A stretch of 64,000 bases of DNA from Christiangramia gaetbulicola. Its GTDB lineage: Bacteria > Bacteroidota > Bacteroidia > Flavobacteriales > Flavobacteriaceae. Positions 1 through 7,763 of the stretch are shown here, one piece after another. The notes below the pieces were generated by a model that had not been told where the DNA came from, ran no database searches, and saw nothing but the letters and a program-made list of their open reading frames with translations. The stretch spans positions 124,001-188,000 of the forward strand of contig NZ_QBKQ01000003.1 of assembly GCF_003054225.1 (NCBI RefSeq), written 5' to 3'. Each line of letters opens with the position of its first letter. The first letter of the stretch is position 1. Position numbers and translations under genes: made by a program.

Positions 1-1248
1 GCTGAAAGCCTTAAAGAGGTAAGAAGAGCGCTGGTTGATGCCGATGTTAATTACAAGATCGCCAAGGAATTTACCAACACGGTAAAGGAAAAAGCTCTTG
101 GACAGAACGTTTTAACTACTCTTAAGCCAGGACAGTTGATGGTGAAGCTTGTTAAAGACGAGCTTACAGAATTAATGGGTGGTGAGGCTGAAGGTATAAA
201 TCTTTCCGGAAATCCTTCAATAATCCTGATGTCTGGTCTGCAGGGTAGTGGTAAAACCACTTTCTCTGGTAAACTGGCAAATTTCCTGAAAAATAAAAAG
301 ACCAAAAAGCCACTTTTGGTTGCCTGTGACGTTTACCGTCCGGCGGCGATCAACCAGTTACACGTAGTTGGTGAGCAGGTTGGTGTTGAGGTTTATTCAG
401 ATGAAGGAAATCAGGATCCGGTTGCCATCTCTAAAGATGCGATCGCTTACGCCAAAGAGAATGGACATAATGTCGTGATCATTGATACCGCGGGTCGTCT
501 TGCTGTAGATGAGGGGATGATGACCGAGATCTCAAATATTCATGAAGCAATACAACCACACGAAACCTTGTTCGTAGTGGACTCCATGACTGGTCAGGAT
601 GCTGTAAATACGGCAAAGACCTTCAACGAAAGACTTAATTTCGATGGGGTGATCCTTACCAAGTTAGATGGTGATACTCGTGGTGGTGCCGCGATCTCTA
701 TTAAATCTGTTGTAAATAAACCTATCAAATTCATCGGTACCGGTGAAAAGATGGATGCTATAGATATATTTTATCCTTCCCGTATGGCCGACAGGATCCT
801 GGGGATGGGAGATGTTGTATCTCTTGTTGAAAGAGCACAGGAGCAATATGATGAAGAGGAAGCAAGGAAACTTCAGAAAAAGATCGCGAAGAATAAATTC
901 GGATTTGATGACTTCCTAAATCAGCTTCAGCAGATCAAGAAAATGGGGTCTATGAAAGATCTTCTTGGAATGATCCCGGGAGCAGGTAAGATGCTTAAAG
1001 ATGTAGATATCGATGATGACGCCTTCAAGGGAATTGAAGCGATCATTCACTCGATGACACCTTTAGAAAGAAGCGAGCCTAAAGTTATAAACGCCAGCAG
1101 AAAGAAAAGAATTGCTAAAGGTTCTGGAACTACGGTTCAGGAAGTGAACCAGTTATTGAAGCAATTCAACCAGATGGGTAAAATGATGAAGATGATGCAA
1201 GGTGGCGGAGGCCGTAAAATGATGCAAATGATGAAGGGAATGCAATAA
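1..1248 (+). CDS. ffh: Signal recognition particle protein Ffh (SRP54), 5'-truncated by window edge
   Basis: This GTPase binds 4.5S RNA and signal sequences and hands ribosome-nascent chains to FtsY at the inner membrane. The reading frame is open from base 1, so the true start lies outside the window; 415 residues are visible, and about 30-40 N-terminal residues are missing against the usual 440-450. Visible in order are the end of the N domain (VRRALVDADVNYK), the P-loop GLQGSGKTTF near fragment residue 80, DVYRPAA, the DTAGR G3 motif, the TKLDGDTRGG G4 region, and a methionine-rich M domain ending in a Met/Lys/Gly tail (MGKMMKMMQ...MMKGMQ) that would line the signal-peptide groove. folD follows 45 bases later with no terminator between, so the two may be cotranscribed. 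Identification is secure. Confidence 0.97.
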   Translation, partial: AESLKEVRRALVDADVNYKIAKEFTNTVKEKALGQNVLTTLKPGQLMVKLVKDELTELMGGEAEGINLSGNPSIILMSGLQGSGKTTFSGKLANFLKNKKTKKPLLVACDVYRPAAINQLHVVGEQVGVEVYSDEGNQDPVAISKDAIAYAKENGHNVVIIDTAGRLAVDEGMMTEISNIHEAIQPHETLFVVDSMTGQDAVNTAKTFNERLNFDGVILTKLDGDTRGGAAISIKSVVNKPIKFIGTGEKMDAIDIFYPSRMADRILGMGDVVSLVERAQEQYDEEEARKLQKKIAKNKFGFDDFLNQLQQIKKMGSMKDLLGMIPGAGKMLKDVDIDDDAFKGIEAIIHSMTPLERSEPKVINASRKKRIAKGSGTTVQEVNQLLKQFNQMGKMMKMMQGGGGRKMMQMMKGMQ

Positions 1249-1293
1249 TTTCTTTCTCTACCTATACACACAACAACTAACACACAACTATTA

Positions 1294-2196
1294 ATGACAA
1301 TTCTCGACGGTAAAAAGATCAGTAATGACATCAAGGATGAAATTGCTGCCGAGGTTACCAAAATCAAAAAACGTGGAGAAAAAGTTCCGCATCTTGCTGC
1401 AATCATTGTTGGTAAGGATGGAGCGAGTATGACCTACGTGAACAGTAAAGTAAAGGCTTGCGAGAGAGTAGGTTTTGAATCTTCATTATACCGGCTTCCA
1501 AATACGGTTAGTGAACTGGAATTACTGGATAAGATCGAAGAGCTTAATCAGAATGATGAGATCGATGGTTTTATTGTTCAGCTTCCATTACCTCCACAGA
1601 TCGATACTCAAAAAGTATTGAATGCCGTGGATCCCGATAAAGATGTTGATGGATTCCATCCAACAAACTTCGGAAAAATGGCTCTGGATATGACCAGTTT
1701 TATCCCTGCTACACCTTTTGGTATTCTTGAATTGCTGGAACGTTACGACATTCCAACCAAAGGAAAACATACCGTGGTTATTGGAAGAAGTTATATCGTG
1801 GGAAGGCCAATGAGTATCCTGATGGGAAGAAGTGGTTTTCCAGGAAACTCAACAGTAACTCTAACCCATGAGTTTACCAGGAATATCACCCAGGTGACTT
1901 CACAGGCAGATATTATCATTATTGCCGTGGGTATACCAGACTTTCTTAAAGCTGAAATGATCAAGGATGATGCAGTGATCATCGATGTTGGAATCACCAG
2001 GGTTCCAGATGATGAGGCTGAGAGAGGTTATGTGATCAAGGGAGATGTGGATTTTGAGAACGTAAGTAAACGTGCTTCTTATATTACCCCGGTTCCGGGA
2101 GGAGTAGGGCCTATGACGGTTTCAATGCTGTTGAAGAACACACTTCTCGCCAGGGAAAGACATAATAAACGAGCCTTAGACGCTAAATTGAAATAA
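1294..2196 (+). CDS. folD: Bifunctional methylenetetrahydrofolate dehydrogenase/methenyltetrahydrofolate cyclohydrolase FolD
   Basis: FolD interconverts 5,10-methylene-THF, 5,10-methenyl-THF and 10-formyl-THF in the cytosol, linking serine/glycine one-carbon units to purine and formyl-Met synthesis. The 300-residue length is close to the family's 280-300. The substrate region YVNSKVKACERVGF carries the conserved Tyr and catalytic Lys. VQLPLPPQID, DKDVDGFHP, the NADP-binding GRSYIVGRPMSILM and the C-terminal PVPGGVGPMTVSMLL are all present. The start follows an A/C-rich 45-base spacer after ffh with no clear Shine-Dalgarno sequence, which is normal in Bacteroidota. Transcription should end at the hairpin directly after the stop codon. 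Confidence 0.97.
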   Translation: MTILDGKKISNDIKDEIAAEVTKIKKRGEKVPHLAAIIVGKDGASMTYVNSKVKACERVGFESSLYRLPNTVSELELLDKIEELNQNDEIDGFIVQLPLPPQIDTQKVLNAVDPDKDVDGFHPTNFGKMALDMTSFIPATPFGILELLERYDIPTKGKHTVVIGRSYIVGRPMSILMGRSGFPGNSTVTLTHEFTRNITQVTSQADIIIIAVGIPDFLKAEMIKDDAVIIDVGITRVPDDEAERGYVIKGDVDFENVSKRASYITPVPGGVGPMTVSMLLKNTLLARERHNKRALDAKLK

Positions 2197-2232
2197 AAAA
2201 AAAGAGGGAATTTAAATTCCCTCTTTTTTTTT
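2196..2232. terminator. Bidirectional rho-independent terminator between folD and DUF1232 gene
   Basis: A perfect palindromic stem (GAGGGAATTT/AAATTCCCTC, 2204-2223) is flanked by a run of A on the left and T on the right, so it can terminate both folD on the plus strand and the convergent gene on the minus strand. Confidence 0.9.
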
Positions 2233-2632
2233 ACGCGTCCTGCTGTTCAAGTTTCCAGTCCAGGTAATTGTGAAGATCAGATTCAATAAATCTGAGTCCG
2301 AAAGTGAGAACTCCAAGGTCATCGATATATCCTAGCCCAGGAATAAAATCTGGAATAATATCTAAGGGATTTAAAATGTATAAAAAAGCAAAAGCGATAG
2401 TGGCGATCGTAAACCACGGAACTTTTGTATAAACTCCTTTTCTATAATCTTTCAGCATTCCAAACATAACTTTACCAAGCTCACTATATTTCTGAAGTAA
2501 GCCGGAGTTATTTATCTTTTTATCGATCTCTTCCTTACTGTCCATAGCAATAGTAACATCGTCTTCATCGATCTTTGTAACTTCGGTTTTTACAAAATCC
2601 TCGTCGATCGTATTTTTCTTTTTTCCAAACAT
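2231..2632 (-). CDS. DUF1232 (YkvA-like) small membrane protein
   Basis: A 133-residue protein of unknown biochemical role. The N-terminal half (about 1-70) is charged and probably cytoplasmic. A hydrophobic segment near 72-90 (PWFTIATIAFAFLYIL) leads directly into the DUF1232 signature NPLDIIPDFIPGLGYIDD, followed by a second mildly hydrophobic stretch. The signature is diagnostic for the family, whose members are membrane-associated and have no well-established function. It is convergent with folD and lies 19 bases downstream of the AI-2E-type permease gene on the same strand, so the two may be cotranscribed. Confidence 0.85.
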   Translation of the reverse strand: MFGKKKNTIDEDFVKTEVTKIDEDDVTIAMDSKEEIDKKINNSGLLQKYSELGKVMFGMLKDYRKGVYTKVPWFTIATIAFAFLYILNPLDIIPDFIPGLGYIDDLGVLTFGLRFIESDLHNYLDWKLEQQDA

Positions 2633-2651
2633 ATGTTTAAGATTTAAATGT

Positions 2652-3671
2652 CTATAATCTGTGATGTGCGTTCCCGTATTCCTTTTTATATATCCTCAAA
2701 ATAAGAATGAAAAGTGATATAAGCAACGGCCCGAATATTAAGCCTATAAAGCCAAATAATGGCACTCCCACGATCACCCCAAAAAGGGTAATTAATGGAT
2801 GCACGCTGGCGAGCCTTTCCAGAACATAAAGCCTAATGATATTATCTGTAGATCCTACCACCACGAATCCGTATATAAGTAATGCAATTCCCTGGAAGTC
2901 GCTGCCTTGTGCAAAAAGTAGTATTGCAGCTGGAATAATACCTATGGCTGTTCCAATAAAAGGGATCATAGATCCAATAGCGGTAATTACAAACCAGAAG
3001 AATGGATCCGGGACGCCGAATATTAGGAACCCAATCAGGGCAATGATTCCCTGTACAAATGCAACCAGGGGAATTCCCAGGGCATTTGACTTTACTAGCT
3101 GGTTACTTTCGTCTCCTATGATCCTTAAATTGTCTTTTCCTAAAGGGATATAGGTAAGCATAGATTCCCTTAAAGACTGCCGGTTGGTTAGCATGTAGTA
3201 CAGCATAAAATACATGATACCTATAGCTATAAATGCATTAAAGGTCCCGCCGGCAAGATTCTGGAGATTAGATGAGATCCAGTTGGTCACAGAGGAGGTA
3301 TCTATACTGGAACTTAAGTTATACCCTATAGTATTTTCTATGTTGGTCAATTGTAGTTTAAGGGCGCTTAGAACCCGCTCAGAGTTTGCTACAGCCTTAC
3401 CTATTTTTGAGGTTAGCATGATCGCAATAAGCGTTACTGGTATTAAGATCCCCACAAAAGAAGCTGCCATTAATAAAGAAGCTGCCAATGGTGGTTTCCA
3501 CCCCCGGTCTAATAATTTTTTCATCCAGCCTTTCAAGATCACATAGAGAGTAACCGCTCCAAGAACTCCCGAGAGATATGGAAGAATTTCTGATACTATT
3601 AATACTACTAGAAATAGTATTAGTAACAGAACAAATATCTGGCGTACTAAAGACGGTTTGAGTCTATCCAT
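2652..3671 (-). CDS. AI-2E family transporter (PerM/YdiK-like permease)
   Basis: A polytopic inner-membrane protein of 339 residues with about seven to eight hydrophobic segments. The paired helices near the N-terminus (LLLILFLVVLIVSEILPYLSG), a middle amphipathic region (residues about 80-140), and the C-terminal block LFGVIVGVPLFGFIGLIFGPLL are typical of the family (PF01594). Members have been linked to export of small molecules, Na+/H+ exchange or autoinducer transport. The substrate cannot be told from sequence, so the AI-2 label should be read as a family name only. It probably shares a transcript with the DUF1232 gene downstream. Confidence 0.88.
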   Translation of the reverse strand: MDRLKPSLVRQIFVLLLILFLVVLIVSEILPYLSGVLGAVTLYVILKGWMKKLLDRGWKPPLAASLLMAASFVGILIPVTLIAIMLTSKIGKAVANSERVLSALKLQLTNIENTIGYNLSSSIDTSSVTNWISSNLQNLAGGTFNAFIAIGIMYFMLYYMLTNRQSLRESMLTYIPLGKDNLRIIGDESNQLVKSNALGIPLVAFVQGIIALIGFLIFGVPDPFFWFVITAIGSMIPFIGTAIGIIPAAILLFAQGSDFQGIALLIYGFVVVGSTDNIIRLYVLERLASVHPLITLFGVIVGVPLFGFIGLIFGPLLISLFILILRIYKKEYGNAHHRL

Positions 3672-3704
3672 TTTTGGTTGGTTGGCTGGTTTTAAATGTT
3701 GCTG

Positions 3705-4127
3705 TTATGTAGCAAAAAGCTGGCTCATGTCTTTAAAGGCCTTGAATTCAAGAGCATTCCCTGAAGGATCTTTGAAAAACATCGTGGCCTGTTCACCAGG
3801 TTTACCTTCAAATCTAATATAGGGCTCTATGATAAAGTTAATATCCTTGGATTTCAGCAGCTTTGCGAATTCATGAAAAACATCCCATTGCAAAACAACT
3901 CCAAAATGTGGAACCGGCACTTCCTTTCCGTCAACTGGATTGGAAGTAGATTCTTTTGTTTCCTGTGGATCCTGGTAGTGGATTACCAGTTGATGGCCGA
4001 AGAAATTAAAATCTACCCAGTGATCACTACTGCGACCTTCGCCGCAACCAAGCGTTTCCTTGTAGAATTTTCGACATTTTTCAAGATCTGAAACAGGGAT
4101 GGCAAGGTGAAATGGTTGTACTTTCAT
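3705..4127 (-). CDS. Glyoxalase/bleomycin-resistance (VOC) family protein
   Basis: A 140-residue single-chain protein with the VOC fold pattern. It starts [19 protein letters not shown], the usual first beta-alpha unit, and ends with the metal-site strand [15 protein letters not shown] carrying the conserved Glu. The first-module His (FHLAI) and the last Glu are possible metal ligands. VOC proteins include lyases, dioxygenases and resistance proteins; nothing here fixes the substrate, and glyoxalase I itself is not claimed. A minus-strand -7-like element TATCTTTA (about 4153-4160), one base off consensus, lies upstream of the start. Confidence 0.85.
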   Translation of the reverse strand: MKVQPFHLAIPVSDLEKCRKFYKETLGCGEGRSSDHWVDFNFFGHQLVIHYQDPQETKESTSNPVDGKEVPVPHFGVVLQWDVFHEFAKLLKSKDINFIIEPYIRFEGKPGEQATMFFKDPSGNALEFKAFKDMSQLFAT

Positions 4128-4239
4128 ACTTAATTGGTTAATCTTATAGGTTTAAAGATAAAATATTTGCCCGGATTACAAGCGACCTAAATTAATAAGA
4201 ACCAATCACAACCATCTAGTTGCCTAAGCTAATTCTCTG

Positions 4240-5043
4240 TTAAGATTTAGGTTTCCTGGGACGTTTTCCTCTCCTGGGATTCTCCTTTTTTGGAGTGTTT
4301 TCTATAAGGGAGCCTTCTTCGGTCTTGGTAGATTCGTCGGTAAGATCATTTATGGTTTTTAATTCTTCTGGAGTTAGATCTCGCCATTCACCTACCGGAA
4401 TATCCAGGGATACGTTCATGATCCTTATTCTTTTTAAGGAGGTAACTTCATAGCCTAAAAATTCGCACATTCTACGAATCTGCCGGTTGAGTCCTTGCGT
4501 TAAAATAATTCTGAAGGTATGATGACCAAGTTTTTCAACCTCGCATTCCCGGGTTACCGTATCCAGAATAGGAACACCAGATGACATTTTCCTGATAAAT
4601 TCTGAAGTGATAGGTTTGTTGACCGATACCACGTATTCTTTTTCATGGTTGTTGCGGGCGCGAAGAATCTTATTTACAATATCCCCATCGTTGGTGAGAA
4701 AAATAAGTCCCTCACTGGGTTTGTCCAGACGGCCAATGGGAAATATCCTCTTTGGATAGTTGATGTAATCGATGATATTGTCCTTTTCTACCCTGGTATC
4801 TGTAGTGCAAACGATACCTACGGGTTTATTAAAGGCGATATAAACATTGGGTTCTTTAAGTTCTTCTTTTGAAACAGGTTTGCCATCAACTTTTACCAGG
4901 TCACCGGGAGTGACCTTGGTTCCCATTTCCGGAACCTTGTCATTAATAGTAATTCTACCCTGATCTATCAGCTTATCTGCTTCCCTTCTCGAGCAATATC
5001 CTAACTGACTTAAATACTTGTTTATTCGAACTTCTTCTGCCAT
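4240..5043 (-). CDS. rluF: 23S rRNA pseudouridine synthase, RluF type
   Basis: It isomerises a uridine of 23S rRNA (U2604 in E. coli numbering for RluF) to pseudouridine. An N-terminal S4 RNA-binding domain ([21 protein letters not shown]) is followed by the RsuA/RluB/RluF-type catalytic domain with the active-site Asp in [17 protein letters not shown]. The stretch [12 protein letters not shown] and the ending [17 protein letters not shown] match RluF better than RluB. I chose the start at 5043 ([10 protein letters not shown]), because upstream in-frame codons to 5127 encode a hydrophobic stretch foreign to the family and would run over the promoter. The C-terminus adds a basic tail ([12 protein letters not shown]), probably extra RNA contacts. 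It is transcribed divergently from the ECF sigma operon. Confidence 0.92.
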   Translation of the reverse strand: MAEEVRINKYLSQLGYCSRREADKLIDQGRITINDKVPEMGTKVTPGDLVKVDGKPVSKEELKEPNVYIAFNKPVGIVCTTDTRVEKDNIIDYINYPKRIFPIGRLDKPSEGLIFLTNDGDIVNKILRARNNHEKEYVVSVNKPITSEFIRKMSSGVPILDTVTRECEVEKLGHHTFRIILTQGLNRQIRRMCEFLGYEVTSLKRIRIMNVSLDIPVGEWRDLTPEELKTINDLTDESTKTEEGSLIENTPKKENPRRGKRPRKPKS

Positions 5044-5059
5044 AAAAATTATTCTGCTG

Positions 5060-5067
5060 CAAAGATA
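5060..5067 (-). promoter_or_regulatory. Candidate -7 element (TATCTTTG) for rluF
   Basis: Read on the minus strand this octamer matches the Bacteroidetes sigma-A -7 consensus TAnnTTTG and sits about 17 bases upstream of the chosen rluF start. No clear TTG -33 element was found at 19-21 bases, so support is from the -7 box and position only. Confidence 0.5.
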
Positions 5068-5123
5068 CGAGATAAGAAATTGAGAGGCTAAACCGAAAAA
5101 AATTAAAAAATTTAAAACCTCAG

Positions 5124-5151
5124 GCAACCTTTTGTAACTTTCCTACGTCTA
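5124..5151 (+). promoter_or_regulatory. Candidate ECF-type promoter of the sigma operon
   Basis: GGCAACCTTTT (from 5123/5124) carries the AAC core typical of ECF -35 elements, and CGTCTA at 5146-5151 is a CGTC-type -10 element, with 17 bases between AAC and CGTC. The expected transcript start is about 10 bases before the GTG start at 5169. The pattern is unlike the housekeeping TAnnTTTG promoters elsewhere in the window, which suggests that the sigma factor transcribes its own operon. Confidence 0.6.
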
Positions 5152-5168
5152 TATAAATAGAAGGCCTT

Positions 5169-5741
5169 GTGAAAATGGTGAAAGTTATACAGCTTTTTAA
5201 AAATGAATCCTCTTTGATAAAAAGAGCATCGGCGGGAAACCGTGATGCTCAGCAAAGGATCTATGAAAAGCATTCACCTAAGATGTTGAGCGTTTGCCGG
5301 CAGTATATCAAAGATATTCATCACGCAGAAGAAGCAATGCTTAACGGGTTCTTTAAGGTTTTTAAACATCTGAAGGATTTTAAAGAGGATGGCAGTTTCG
5401 AAGGCTGGATTAGAAGGATCATGGTTAGGGAATCAATTTCCTTTTTAAGGCAGCATAAAAAACTGGAATTTCAGGAAGATCTGGGATTTGAAAATGAAGA
5501 GGTCTTTAACAATATAAATTCAAAAATGGATGTGGCCGATATACAAACTATCATAGACGCTTTGCCTGAAGGTTATAAAATGGTCTTTGTGATGTATGCG
5601 GTAGAAGGTTACAAGCATGCAGAAATTGCGAAAATGCTTGATATTACTGAAGGGACTTCAAAATCCCAGTTATTTAAAGCACGAAAAATGCTTCAGGATA
5701 AATTAAAAACAATTAATTCATCAGTTTATGGCGCCAATTAA
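5169..5741 (+). CDS. RNA polymerase sigma factor, ECF subfamily
   Basis: An alternative sigma factor of 190 residues that would direct RNA polymerase to a dedicated promoter set. Region 2 covers about residues 20-90 (QQRIYEKHSPKMLSVCRQYI...FEGWIRRIMVRESISFLR, containing the -10 recognition helix). Region 4 covers about 125-180 (LPEGYKMVFVMYAVEGYKHAEIAKML and TEGTSKSQLFKARKML, the helix-turn-helix). There is no region 1 or 3, as expected for ECF factors. The start is GTG at 5169, or ATG at 5175, which differs by two residues. The stop overlaps the next gene by 14 bases, so the two are translationally coupled. The likely self-type promoter is discussed separately. The regulon is unknown. Confidence 0.93.
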   Translation: MKMVKVIQLFKNESSLIKRASAGNRDAQQRIYEKHSPKMLSVCRQYIKDIHHAEEAMLNGFFKVFKHLKDFKEDGSFEGWIRRIMVRESISFLRQHKKLEFQEDLGFENEEVFNNINSKMDVADIQTIIDALPEGYKMVFVMYAVEGYKHAEIAKMLDITEGTSKSQLFKARKMLQDKLKTINSSVYGAN

Positions 5742-6513
5742 ATTTGAAGAGCATGTAAAGGAGAAGCTGGATGAGAGAGAAATTCAGCCATCGTCCGGTA
5801 GCTGGGATAAATTGAGTTCCAGGCTTGATGATTCTGAAAAAAGTTCAGGGAGGAAACTATGGATATCAGTAATTGCTGCGGTAGTGGTTTTGCTTATCGC
5901 GAGCACTCTTTATATAGATCAGCAACAGCACAATACTTACCCGGTAGTTAATACTCCTTCCGAAGATATGATCGACAAAAAGGATAATAATAAGCCTTTT
6001 AAAGAACCGGTTCAGGTAGCTTCAGAAGAAAAAGTCGAACAGAATATCCCGGATGAGAAAAGGTCTGAAATAATAGCTCCGCAACCTGTTGAAGAAGAAC
6101 AAAAAGTAGCCGAGAATACAAATCCAGTGAAAGCTGAAAAAATAGAGGAGGTTATCTCGAAACCTTCCTCCAAGCGACAGCTGATAAAACCAATTTCTAT
6201 AGAGCCTGCGGTGATCGCTGAAAATTCTTCAACTGAATTGTCTACCAAGGTGCAGGAGGTTCTGCAGAAGATCAAAAATGAGCAGGAACAATCGGGAGAT
6301 CTAACGAATGCTGAGGTAGACGCACTTCTTACGGAGGCAGCGATGGAGATTAGTGATCAAAGAAATCTGTATTCTGAAGGTGCTGTGAGTGCAGATGCTT
6401 TATTAGCCGATGTGGAATACGAGGTAGACCAGTCTTTTAGAAAAGAAGTTTTCGATTTTCTGAAAGAGGAATTTTTAAAGGCTAAGACCGCTGTGGCCAC
6501 CAGAAACGAGTAA
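5728..6513 (+). CDS. One-pass membrane protein coupled to the ECF sigma factor; probable anti-sigma-like regulator
   Basis: A 261-residue protein with a short cytoplasmic N-terminus (about 1-43, with SSGSWDKLSSRLDD), a transmembrane helix near 44-62 (LWISVIAAVVVLLIASTLYI) and a long Glu/Lys-rich periplasmic part of about 200 residues that is probably partly disordered and helical. There is no recognisable catalytic domain and no zinc-binding HxxxCxxC motif. The 14-base overlap with the sigma gene and the inner-membrane topology fit an anti-sigma factor or sigma regulator; this is inference from context, not homology. The C-terminal helix (YEVDQSFRKEVFDFLKEEFLKAK) may dock a partner. Confidence 0.75.
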   Translation: MAPIKFEEHVKEKLDEREIQPSSGSWDKLSSRLDDSEKSSGRKLWISVIAAVVVLLIASTLYIDQQQHNTYPVVNTPSEDMIDKKDNNKPFKEPVQVASEEKVEQNIPDEKRSEIIAPQPVEEEQKVAENTNPVKAEKIEEVISKPSSKRQLIKPISIEPAVIAENSSTELSTKVQEVLQKIKNEQEQSGDLTNAEVDALLTEAAMEISDQRNLYSEGAVSADALLADVEYEVDQSFRKEVFDFLKEEFLKAKTAVATRNE

Positions 6514-6620
6514 TCAAATAATCATTTAAATAACAACAATCCCGAAAGGGTCATTCATCAATCAAAACCTGATGAGGAAGACTTTTGTCTTAATCTGAGG
6601 AAAACTAAAACAATCGAACT

Positions 6621-7652
6621 ATGAAATCTATCATTATTTATTTTACGCTGGCCTTATTCACTTTTTCAAGTAATTACGCCTATTGCCAGGAAGAACAAAA
6701 AAAAAGTAAGGAAGAGATCCTGGAGTCTAAAAGAGAAGAGATCATTAAAGAAGAAAAGGAAAAGCTCAGGATCAAAGTTGAAAAGTTAAATAAACTTCTG
6801 GAAGAAGGAGAGGTAACTCCGGGGCAGGCTGAGGCTTTGAAAAAAGAGGCTGCAGAACTTCATGCTAAAAATATTGAAAACCGCATCGCCATCATGGAAA
6901 ATGAATATGAATTCGATGAGCGTAATGAAAACGAAACCGGTTACATCGCCTTTGGAGATGATGGGAAGGTGGTCACTGTTCGGGTGAATAACGTCCGAAA
7001 TAAGAAGTATGATAAGAGAACTTCCAGTGACCTGGTGATAGCAGCTGGTTTCAATAATGCTTTGGAAGAAGGACAGTCATTAAATGATTCCGATTTTAAA
7101 ATTGGCGGAAGCCGTTTTTTCGAGCTGGGCTGGGCCTGGAAAACAAGGGTCTTTAAAAATTCTAACTGGTTGCGTTTAAAATATGGTTTCTCATTTCAAT
7201 TCGATGGGTTGAAGCCTACAGATAACCGGTATTTTGTTCAGGATGGAGATGAAACATTCTTGACAGATTTTGAATACGACCTGGACAAATCAAAGTTTAG
7301 AATGGATAAGCTTGTAGTGCCGCTTCATTTTGAATTTGGACCATCTTCAAAAACCGAATCTGAGAATTACCTGAGATATTCTACGAAAGGAAAATTTAAA
7401 GTAGGCCTGGGGGGGTATGCCGGAGTAGTTATTGGTGAGCGGCAGAAACTAAAATATAAAATTGACGGGGACAAACAGAAAGATAAATTAAAAGGGGGGT
7501 ATAATACCAATGATTTTGTCTACGGTTTAAGCGGATATTTAGGCTGGGGCTGGGCTACCCTGTACGCTAAATACGATCTTAACCCAATTTTCCAGGATCC
7601 CAATCCAGAACTGCATAATTTTTCCGTGGGACTTCGTTTTGATGTAGATTAA
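6621..7652 (+). CDS. Outer-membrane beta-barrel protein with N-terminal coiled coil
   Basis: A 343-residue exported protein I cannot name. It has a signal peptide with cleavage near YAYC-QEE (about residue 23), then a Lys/Glu-rich segment (about 24-100) that should form a coiled coil, then about 220 residues of alternating aromatic and polar strands. It ends SVGLRFDVD, an acceptable barrel C-terminus. It follows the sigma and membrane-protein genes on the same strand with 107 bases between and no clear terminator, so it is probably in the same regulon or transcript. It contains two short poly-G runs (7409-7415 and 7494-7499) that each encode Gly-Gly before Tyr. A hairpin ending in T residues follows the stop by about 30 bases. 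Confidence 0.8.
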   Translation: MKSIIIYFTLALFTFSSNYAYCQEEQKKSKEEILESKREEIIKEEKEKLRIKVEKLNKLLEEGEVTPGQAEALKKEAAELHAKNIENRIAIMENEYEFDERNENETGYIAFGDDGKVVTVRVNNVRNKKYDKRTSSDLVIAAGFNNALEEGQSLNDSDFKIGGSRFFELGWAWKTRVFKNSNWLRLKYGFSFQFDGLKPTDNRYFVQDGDETFLTDFEYDLDKSKFRMDKLVVPLHFEFGPSSKTESENYLRYSTKGKFKVGLGGYAGVVIGERQKLKYKIDGDKQKDKLKGGYNTNDFVYGLSGYLGWGWATLYAKYDLNPIFQDPNPELHNFSVGLRFDVD

Positions 7653-7670
7653 TTAGCCAGTATAAATTTG
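7639..7670 (+). promoter_or_regulatory. Candidate promoter for dnaG (TTG-N21-TAAATTTG)
   Basis: TTG at 7639-7641 and TAAATTTG at 7663-7670 are separated by 21 bases and match the Bacteroidetes -33/-7 consensus. A second TAnnTTTG (TAATTTTG, 7671-7678) directly follows but lacks a correctly spaced -33. The -33 lies inside the last codons of the preceding barrel gene. Confidence 0.5.
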
Positions 7671-7681
7671 TAATTTTGCAG

Positions 7682-7727
7682 GGCTTTAGAAATATGAAAT
7701 TCATATTTTTAAAGCCTTGTCTTTTTT
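7682..7727 (+). terminator. Long AT-rich hairpin with T tract (terminator of barrel gene or dnaG leader hairpin)
   Basis: Arms 7682-7698 and 7700-7716 pair over 17 positions with a single G-T wobble and are followed by TTGTCTTTTTT. This can end the upstream operon. It also begins just after the predicted dnaG start point, so it could equally be a 5'-leader structure of dnaG. Confidence 0.7.
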
Positions 7728-7763
7728 ACTAATTTCAGGAAAACTTTAAGAAATCTATTTCAA

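Noticed and set aside
4153-4160. TATCTTTA as a promoter for the VOC gene
   Set aside because: One base off the -7 consensus and no -33 element was found; mentioned only in the gene entry, not as a feature.
5044-5127. N-terminal extension of rluF encoding a hydrophobic segment
   Set aside because: RluF proteins begin near the S4 domain; the extra codons cover the -7 element and run close to the ECF promoter.
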